Shown here: piece by piece, positions 24,451 through 27,663 of the stretch
How the letters are laid out: the number at the start of each line of letters is the position of its first letter
How positions within the stretch are numbered: position 1 is the first letter of the stretch
DNA from: a virus
Strand: one strand, 5' to 3'
IMG/VR virus record: IMGVR_UViG_3300021960_000395
Location: 1 to 27,663 of that record
DNA: 27,663 bases
The notes under the pieces: model-generated
Told to the model about the DNA's origin: nothing
Databases searched by the model: none
The model's input: only the letters and a program-made list of their open reading frames with translations
Translations under genes and position numbers: made by a program

Positions 24451-25092
24451 ATGTCCACCTCCCACCACACCGTACAGCTAGTCCATCACACCAACAAAGG
24501 TGATGAACTTGTAGCCTATATGGCACGGGTATCTAACCCAGCTAATCAGAACAACACTAAGACAAGTGCTCGTCTTATTAGCTATTTGATTGAACATAAA
24601 CACTGGTCACCGTTTGAGATGGTGAACATGTGTGTAGAAATCGAGACTACTCGGTCAGTAGCAGCACAAATACTCCGTCACAGATCCTTCTCCTTTCAAG
24701 AGTTTAGCCAGCGTTATGCCGACGCATCATTGCTTGGTACCGGCGTTGTACCGGAACTACGTCTGCAAGACCCGGTTAACCGCCAGAACAGCATTGAGGT
24801 AGAAGAAGAAGACCTCTTTTTAAAACAAGAAATAAAGCAGCTTTACAAGCATTCGGAACAGATCTACCGTAAGCTGTTGGAAGCAGGAGTAGCAAAGGAG
24901 TGTGCAAGAGATGTTCTACCCCTCAGCACCCCTACTCGAATGTACATGAACGGTACCTTGCGGTCTTGGATCCATTATTGTGACCTAAGATGCGCCAATG
25001 GAACGCAAAAGGAGCACAAACTCATTGCAGATCAAGCTAAACAGCTCATTGCAATGTGTTTTCCTGCTTGTTATGCAGCGGTCTGGGCATGA
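24451..25092 (+). CDS. thyX: FAD-dependent thymidylate synthase ThyX
   Basis: A 213-residue ThyX. It makes dTMP from dUMP using FAD/NADPH and methylene-tetrahydrofolate. The signature RHRxxSxQxxSxR is present as RHRSFSFQEFSQR at residues ~76-88. MARVSNP (~24-30) and the C-terminal LPLSTPTRMYMNGTLRSWIHY segment with RCANGTQKE are also typical, so all main binding elements appear intact. Length is normal. ThyX is a frequent cyanophage auxiliary gene that supports DNA synthesis. It stands alone after the late module, preceded by the double hairpin and lacking a clear Shine-Dalgarno sequence, and it overlaps a small membrane peptide by ATGA. Confidence 0.96.
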   Translation: MSTSHHTVQLVHHTNKGDELVAYMARVSNPANQNNTKTSARLISYLIEHKHWSPFEMVNMCVEIETTRSVAAQILRHRSFSFQEFSQRYADASLLGTGVVPELRLQDPVNRQNSIEVEEEDLFLKQEIKQLYKHSEQIYRKLLEAGVAKECARDVLPLSTPTRMYMNGTLRSWIHYCDLRCANGTQKEHKLIADQAKQLIAMCFPACYAAVWA

Positions 25093-25202
25093 TACGGGTC
25101 TTTTTACTGGTGTTAGCGGTGTTCGTCGGTATTGAACTGGCTCATACTGGCTATCACTGGGATAACTGTCCTAAACCTAGAATTTTTGACAGAAATTTGT
25201 AA
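25089..25202 (+). CDS. 37-residue membrane peptide
   Basis: A short ORF starting on the ATGA overlap with thyX: MIRVFLLVLAVFVGIELAH, then a hydrophilic tail with WDNCPKPRIFDRNL. The N-terminus is one hydrophobic helix (residues ~2-18) with an Arg at position 3, consistent with a small inner-membrane peptide or an uncleaved signal anchor. The coupled start argues that it is translated. Its last codons overlap a promoter-like sequence. No function can be assigned. Confidence 0.6.
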   Translation: MIRVFLLVLAVFVGIELAHTGYHWDNCPKPRIFDRNL

Positions 25203-25212
25203 ACCCATATAC
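25186..25212 (+). promoter_or_regulatory. Sigma70-like promoter, candidate early promoter
   Basis: A perfect -35 TTGACA (25186-25191) and a near-perfect -10 TATACT (25207-25212) are separated by 15 bases, shorter than the 17-base optimum. Using TTTGAC from 25185 makes it 16. Transcription would start near 25219, at the foot of a hairpin. It lies downstream of all late genes and before the early-type genes, where T7-like phages keep host-RNA-polymerase promoters. Confidence 0.65.
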
Positions 25213-25219
25213 TACGTGG

Positions 25220-25254
25220 TGGCACGGACGCTTCCCCCATAGGGGTACCCGTGT
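25220..25254 (+). other. Hairpin at predicted 5' end of early transcript
   Basis: GGCACGG (25220-25226) pairs with CCGTGTC (25248-25254) with one G-U pair, and inside it CCCC (25234-25237) pairs with GGGG (25241-25244) around a 3-base loop. It begins about eight bases after the promoter -10 box, so it could form as soon as transcription begins, protecting the 5' end or causing pausing. Confidence 0.55.
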
Positions 25255-25269
25255 CACGCGCAGGGATGC

Positions 25270-25391
25270 ACCGGTCCCCGCCAGTGCTCGCCCGTTGTAA
25301 CCCGTGCATAGCTGCGCGTAACCGGCGCTCAGCCGCGTCCTACCGGCTCCAAACCGGCTCAACACCGTGCCAAACCGGCTGCGGCAGCTGC
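25270..25391 (+). repeat. Degenerate ACCGGC motifs phased at ~10.5 bases
   Basis: ACCGGC occurs at 25321, 25342, 25353 and 25374, with ACCGGT at 25270 and weaker versions at 25290 (GCCCGT), 25300 (ACCCGT), 25331 (AGCCGC) and 25364 (ACCGTG). Successive spacings are 10-11 or about 21 bases, i.e. one or two DNA turns, so the motifs face the same side of the helix. This suggests a bending signal or cooperative protein-binding array. The weaker copies may be over-read. Confidence 0.55.
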
Positions 25392-25559
25392 ATTTCTGCC
25401 TATCTGTCGGCGTTCGATCAGTGTAATTTATGTCAACGATAAGCAACGGTTATAAGCCAGTCATACCAACGGATCTGACCCAGCCAATCACAGTGATAAG
25501 CAGATCTTATGGGGATTGCTGCCCCAAACCGCCTCGTGACGGTCTATCATGACTGAGAT

Positions 25560-25631
25560 GACTGATTGAAGGTCTTGATCTCGACTCTCCCTGTTAAGGG
25601 GGAGGAGAGTCTCGATCTTCAACCATCAGTC
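25560..25631 (+). other. Long interrupted hairpin in non-coding region
   Basis: GACTGAT (25560-25566) pairs with ATCAGTC (25625-25631). The core GATC-TC-GACTCTCC (25577-25590) pairs with GGAGAGTC-TC-GATC (25604-25617) with a 2x2 mismatch, around a 13-base loop that contains CTGTTAAGG. Between them TTGAAG and CTTCAA also match. Total span is 72 bases. It is much longer than an intrinsic terminator and has no T run; an RNase III site, packaging signal or structured RNA are options. Confidence 0.6.
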
Positions 25632-25915
25632 ACTCCCACCGAACCTTGACAACTGCATAAGCACACCGCTTCCAGAGCAACTGGTAGACAGCGACGACCG
25701 GCATGGGTTCTTGACCGGGAGGTGTGGTAGACACAGACAGCGGAGCCACACGCTTTGTTTGCTCATGGCACAGCGCAGCGCCTCCTGCGCCTTACAAGTA
25801 TGCTCAAGGCACACCACCTGCACCCTGCACCGACAGGCTGCCCGTTTGAGTCGGGCTGTACGGTCTTGCTGCTCCATCAAGGACGCAGCTCACTGTTCAC
25901 TTTACTTTGCTTCAC

Positions 25916-26146
25916 ATGTTCTTCAACATCCAACCTCGTACCTCTGACGCTGTTGCTTGCCTTCAGGTCTCGCCTGTCCTCGGCGTTGTCCTCGTTGAGT
26001 TTGCCAACGGTTACAGCTACGAATACACTGGCGTTAGCCGTCGTGCTATCGCTAACCTGATGCTCAACCCTAACATGAGCCTTGGGTTCTGGGTTAACCA
26101 GAACTGCATCCGCCCTGAGCGGACTGCCTGCCTGACCCTCGTCTGA
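25916..26146 (+). CDS. KTSC-domain-like small protein, first early gene
   Basis: A 76-residue protein beginning MFFNIQPRTSDAV. The core VVLVEFANGYSYEYTGVSRRAIANLMLNPNMSLGFWVN (given in part: VEFANGYSYEYTGV, residues ~27-40) follows the KTSC pattern: an isolated strand ending 'F.nG..Y.Y.gV', a helix with 'lm..p..S.G', then a final strand. KTSC domains occur in small phage and bacterial proteins, often with unknown role and sometimes linked to RNA/lysyl-tRNA synthetase-like contexts. A TTG at 25907 would add three residues; I prefer the ATG. GTTCACTT (25895-25902) precedes it by 13 bases and no Shine-Dalgarno sequence is present. Confidence 0.75.
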   Translation: MFFNIQPRTSDAVACLQVSPVLGVVLVEFANGYSYEYTGVSRRAIANLMLNPNMSLGFWVNQNCIRPERTACLTLV

Positions 26147-26173
26147 GTGTCTCGTTACACTCGACTGATGTAG

Positions 26174-26230
26174 GTTACACTGAGGGCATCCGTGCCCTCT
26201 CTGTAGCTGACATGCTACACATGTTCACTT
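26174..26230 (+). repeat. Early intergenic two-hairpin element, copy 1
   Basis: The layout is GTTACACT (26174-26181); hairpin 1 GAGGGCA/TGCCCTC (26182-26188/26193-26199, TCCG loop); hairpin 2 TGTAGC/GCTACA (26202-26207/26214-26219); GTTCACTT (26223-26230); and a start codon 14 bases later. A further GTTACACT lies 20 bases upstream (26154-26161). Copy 2 is at 26658-26719. Hairpin 1 differs in sequence but keeps its pairing between copies, which points to a functional RNA structure. Confidence 0.75.
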
Positions 26231-26244
26231 GCTTACATACACAC

Positions 26245-26655
26245 ATGACTGCAACTGTCTCCGCATCTGCCCAAGCTCGCTACGAGCTGTGGTACGACAG
26301 CAAGGACGCAGACACACAGGCTCTCATCGACGAGATCCACGAGTCCACCTCGTACATCATTGACGAGGATGAGTATGATGCATTCATCTCCATGCTTGAC
26401 GCTGACCTGAACATCACCACTGCTGAGCAGTTCTGTGAAGCATTCTCAGGTGAGTGGATGGGTGTCGGTGATAGCGTCACCAGTGAGTTCACCGAAGAAC
26501 TCATTGATGATTGCTACTCTCACGAGATTGCATCAATGCCTAGCTTCCTGCAGAATGCTATTGATTACCAACTCGTTTGGTATCAGTCAATGCGTTATGA
26601 CTACTACGATCTGGAGTTCAAAGGTAACACTTACTTCTTCAATCGTAACGTCTGA
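26245..26655 (+). CDS. ArdA-like antirestriction protein
   Basis: A 136-residue, strongly acidic protein, rich in Asp/Glu with few Lys. ArdA proteins mimic B-DNA and block type I restriction-modification enzymes. The C-terminal two-thirds fit the family: AEQFCEAFSGEWMGVGDSV, then 'TEELIDDCYSH', 'MPSFLQNAIDYQLVWYQSM' and a last strand 'LEFKGNTYFFNRN'. It is shorter than plasmid ArdA (~165), lacking much of the first domain. Start ATG 26245 was chosen because it follows the intergenic element; an ATG 33 bases upstream lies in its hairpin. Being an early gene it matches the role of T7 gene 0.3 (Ocr), also a DNA mimic. Strong, but by pattern only. Confidence 0.75.
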   Translation: MTATVSASAQARYELWYDSKDADTQALIDEIHESTSYIIDEDEYDAFISMLDADLNITTAEQFCEAFSGEWMGVGDSVTSEFTEELIDDCYSHEIASMPSFLQNAIDYQLVWYQSMRYDYYDLEFKGNTYFFNRNV

Positions 26656-26657
26656 TA

Positions 26658-26719
26658 GTTACACTTAGGCATCGCATCTTGCGTTGCTTTTCTGTAGCTC
26701 TCATGCTACGTGTTCACTT
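26658..26719 (+). repeat. Early intergenic two-hairpin element, copy 2
   Basis: The layout is GTTACACT (26658-26665); hairpin 1 GCATCGCA/TGCGTTGC (26669-26676/26680-26687, one mismatch, then TTTT); hairpin 2 TGTAGC/GCTACG (26693-26698/26705-26710); GTTCACTT (26712-26719); start codon 9 bases on. The TTTT after hairpin 1 could allow partial termination. Confidence 0.75.
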
Positions 26720-26728
26720 AAAACTAAC

Positions 26729-26896
26729 ATGGAGTATCAAATCAACTACACCAATGGGCGTGACATATGCGCCACTGAGTACATCACTGCACGTTCACAC
26801 ATGGAGGCATGGTCGAAGGGATCTGCCCAAGCACAAGGACGTGAGCGTGTACATAGTGTGTACCCAATGACTAACATTTTTAAGGAGTTTAACTAA
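26729..26896 (+). CDS. 55-residue hypothetical early protein
   Basis: A small ORF, MEYQINYTNGRDICATEYIT..., with no recognisable domain. I chose ATG 26729 because it follows copy 2 of the intergenic element by 9 bases; earlier in-frame starts lie within that element. The sequence is mixed charge and soluble, ending TNIFKEFN. Its stop overlaps the next start as TAATG. Small unique early proteins in T7-like phages often bind and redirect host enzymes; I can assign no function here. Confidence 0.65.
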   Translation: MEYQINYTNGRDICATEYITARSHMEAWSKGSAQAQGRERVHSVYPMTNIFKEFN

Positions 26897-27090
26897 TGAC
26901 ACAAACACAGATCAACAACGGCATTGCTTACGCATTCATGTGGCTTGCTGAACTAAATCCTGATTTGTATGATTATTGGGTTAACACTCTTTACACTGTA
27001 GAGGGTGACTTTGTAGAGAGTATGTGGAGTTTAGCCACCCTTAATAAAATGGGTGACGATGTGATGTTTAACTGGAAAATTACTAACTGA
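26896..27090 (+). CDS. 64-residue hypothetical early protein
   Basis: A small acidic ORF, MTQTQINNGIAYAFMWLAEL..., with aromatic-rich helices (DLYDYWVNTLYTVEGDFVES). It has a good ribosome-binding site, AAGGAG (26880-26886 area), about nine bases before its start, and it overlaps the previous stop as TAATG. No domain recognised. Confidence 0.7.
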   Translation: MTQTQINNGIAYAFMWLAELNPDLYDYWVNTLYTVEGDFVESMWSLATLNKMGDDVMFNWKITN

Positions 27091-27094
27091 ACTA

Positions 27095-27250
27095 ATGCCT
27101 GAAACTAACATCATCCTCGCAGTTATCGGCTGCGTTGGTCTACTCTCTACCCTTGCTGTTTACTCCCGAGCTAACAATGCTAACGCCCGCTTTGAACGCC
27201 GACTCATGCGACAGCGACACGTTGTCGATGTGGCACATGGGGATGAGTGA
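27095..27250 (+). CDS. 51-residue single-pass membrane protein
   Basis: A small ORF encoding MPETNIILAVIGCVGLLSTL and then a basic cytoplasmic-type tail (ARFERRLMRQRHVV). Residues ~6-25 form one membrane helix. It starts four bases after the previous stop and overlaps the next start by eight bases. Possible small membrane effector; function unknown. Confidence 0.6.
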   Translation: MPETNIILAVIGCVGLLSTLAVYSRANNANARFERRLMRQRHVVDVAHGDE

Positions 27251-27362
27251 TGCCATGCATATGCTTGACCTACCCTGGCAAGCTACCATTAACAAGACGC
27301 ACCAAGGACATGATACTTGGGTGCGTTACTTTCTCGATTACGTTGAGGTATTGAATGACTAG
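27243..27362 (+). CDS. 39-residue hypothetical early protein
   Basis: A short ORF, MSDAMHMLDLPWQATINKTH... ending DYVEVLND, soluble and rich in His/Trp. ATG 27243 overlaps the upstream stop by eight bases and its own stop overlaps the next start by eight. Internal ATGs at 27255 and 27261 are alternatives. No domain recognised; the call rests mainly on the overlap pattern of the gene string. Confidence 0.5.
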   Translation: MSDAMHMLDLPWQATINKTHQGHDTWVRYFLDYVEVLND

Positions 27363-27576
27363 ATCTCGTGAATGGCTGCTACTTAACGCAGTCGAATGCT
27401 GGCTACATTACTATAGCTCACCCAACACACCTACGGTTGAGCAGTATAAACAACTGCAAGCAGAGTTCCATGATGCATACATGGCTACTCTGAACAAGGA
27501 CGCAGACACACCTGAACCTAAACCCTCTCGCAAACGTACAAAGAATGATTCACAATCATCCGCCGAAACTGTATGA
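27355..27576 (+). CDS. 73-residue hypothetical early protein with charged tail
   Basis: A protein with two helices (REWLLLNAVECWLHYY and VEQYKQLQAEFHDAYMATL) and a disordered, basic, Ser/Lys-rich tail (KPSRKRTKNDSQSSAETV). GAGG lies about six bases before the ATG. It overlaps the previous stop by eight bases and the next gene by 32. No family recognised; a nucleic-acid or host-protein binder would fit the basic tail. Confidence 0.65.
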   Translation: MTRSREWLLLNAVECWLHYYSSPNTPTVEQYKQLQAEFHDAYMATLNKDADTPEPKPSRKRTKNDSQSSAETV

Positions 27577-27663
27577 AGTAACGCTAAGTTCAGGCACTAT
27601 GCATCTATTAGCGCCCGATTCTGAGTCAGCCGCATGGATGGCTCTAGAATTGTCCCATGAACG
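27545..27663 (+). CDS. Start of a small phage protein, cut by window end
   Basis: ATG 27545 opens a frame that runs off the window: MIHNHPPKLYEVTLSSGTMH, then LLAPDSESAAWMALELSHE. The 'YEVTLxxG...APDxESAAWxALELS' pattern occurs in small phage proteins of unknown function. A later ATG (27599) would lose the conserved YEVTL strand, so I prefer 27545 despite its 32-base overlap with the preceding gene. The 3' end is outside the window. Confidence 0.6.
   Translation, partial: MIHNHPPKLYEVTLSSGTMHLLAPDSESAAWMALELSHE

Larger units (their letters stand above)
25203..25915 (+). other. ~700-base non-coding structured region, candidate genome end
   Basis: I find no gene I can support here. The region is G+C-rich and full of secondary structure: a promoter-proximal hairpin (25220-25254), a helically phased motif array (25270-25391), GGGG/CCCC (25511-25514/25522-25525), a long hairpin (25560-25631), GTGTGG/CCACAC (25722-25727/25746-25751) and GCCCG/CGGGC (25840-25844/25852-25856). 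It separates late from early-type genes, the place where T7-like genomes carry their terminal repeat and concatemer junction. I infer that the window crosses the joined ends. Confidence 0.6.

Noticed and set aside
25251-25442. 63-codon ORF over the phased motifs, and an 89-codon ORF on the other strand
   Set aside because: Cys/Arg/Ser-rich translations that follow the repeat, no ribosome-binding site, and the 10-11 base period does not fit codons.
25646-25651. Second TTGACA as a promoter -35 box
   Set aside because: No -10-like hexamer at 15-19 bases downstream.
25665-25727. tRNA-like sequence (AGAGCAACTGGTAGACA followed by GGGTTC, with CGCTTCC/GGAGGTG ends)
   Set aside because: Only 44 bases lie between the possible acceptor strands, the T stem does not pair, and the T loop lacks the conserved A. 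Not a tRNA.
25755-26060. 101-codon frame overlapping the first early gene
   Set aside because: Overlaps the KTSC-like frame, whose protein pattern is far more convincing; composition is Leu/Ser-rich shadow.

Overview
The window is most likely part of a T7-like (Autographivirus-type) lytic phage of a unicellular cyanobacterium such as marine or freshwater Synechococcus/Prochlorococcus. It opens with the 3' end of a photosystem II D1 gene (psbA). A complete T7-order late module follows: major capsid, tail tube A, tail tube B, gp13-like, gp14-like, gp15-like and gp16-like internal proteins, gp17-like tail fibre, then small and large terminase. A viral thyX follows. All credible genes read left to right; I saw no transposase, integrase, CRISPR array or convincing tRNA.

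Layout. 1-540: psbA tail, then a predicted glutamine-II (Downstream-peptide) type RNA switch in front of a 20-residue peptide gene, then a palindrome-rich spacer. 540-1748: capsid gene closed by a strong intrinsic terminator. 1767-13094: tail tube and internal virion (DNA ejection) proteins in one tightly packed, mostly overlapping operon. 13125-19525: host-recognition block with a gp17-anchored fibre carrying a beta-helix-like domain, a LamG + SPRY receptor-binding-type protein, and a tail-assembly-like protein. 19531-22561: small membrane and secreted proteins, TerS, a basic protein and two unrelated HNH proteins. 22568-25202: TerL, thyX and a tiny membrane peptide.

25203-25915 holds no gene I can support. 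A sigma70-like promoter lies just upstream, overlapping the end of the preceding small gene. The region itself carries a promoter-proximal hairpin, a run of short motifs spaced by about one DNA helical turn, and several long hairpins. In T7-like phages the terminase gene ends the late region, so I infer that this is the joined genome end (terminal repeat/packaging region) seen in a circularised assembly. What follows is then the early region: a KTSC-like protein, an acidic ArdA-like antirestriction protein (the slot of T7 gene 0.3), and a string of small overlapping genes up to the window edge.

How it fits together: early genes would blunt restriction and redirect the host; psbA would keep photosystem II running; thyX would supply dTMP; the late operon builds the particle; TerS/TerL, perhaps helped by HNH proteins, package DNA. 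The most interesting items are the RNA switch whose ribosome-binding site is complementary to the psbA stop codon region, a repeated two-hairpin RNA element ahead of two early genes, the helically phased motif array, the apparently disabled M23 domain on the gp15-like protein, and the HNH pair inside the packaging genes.
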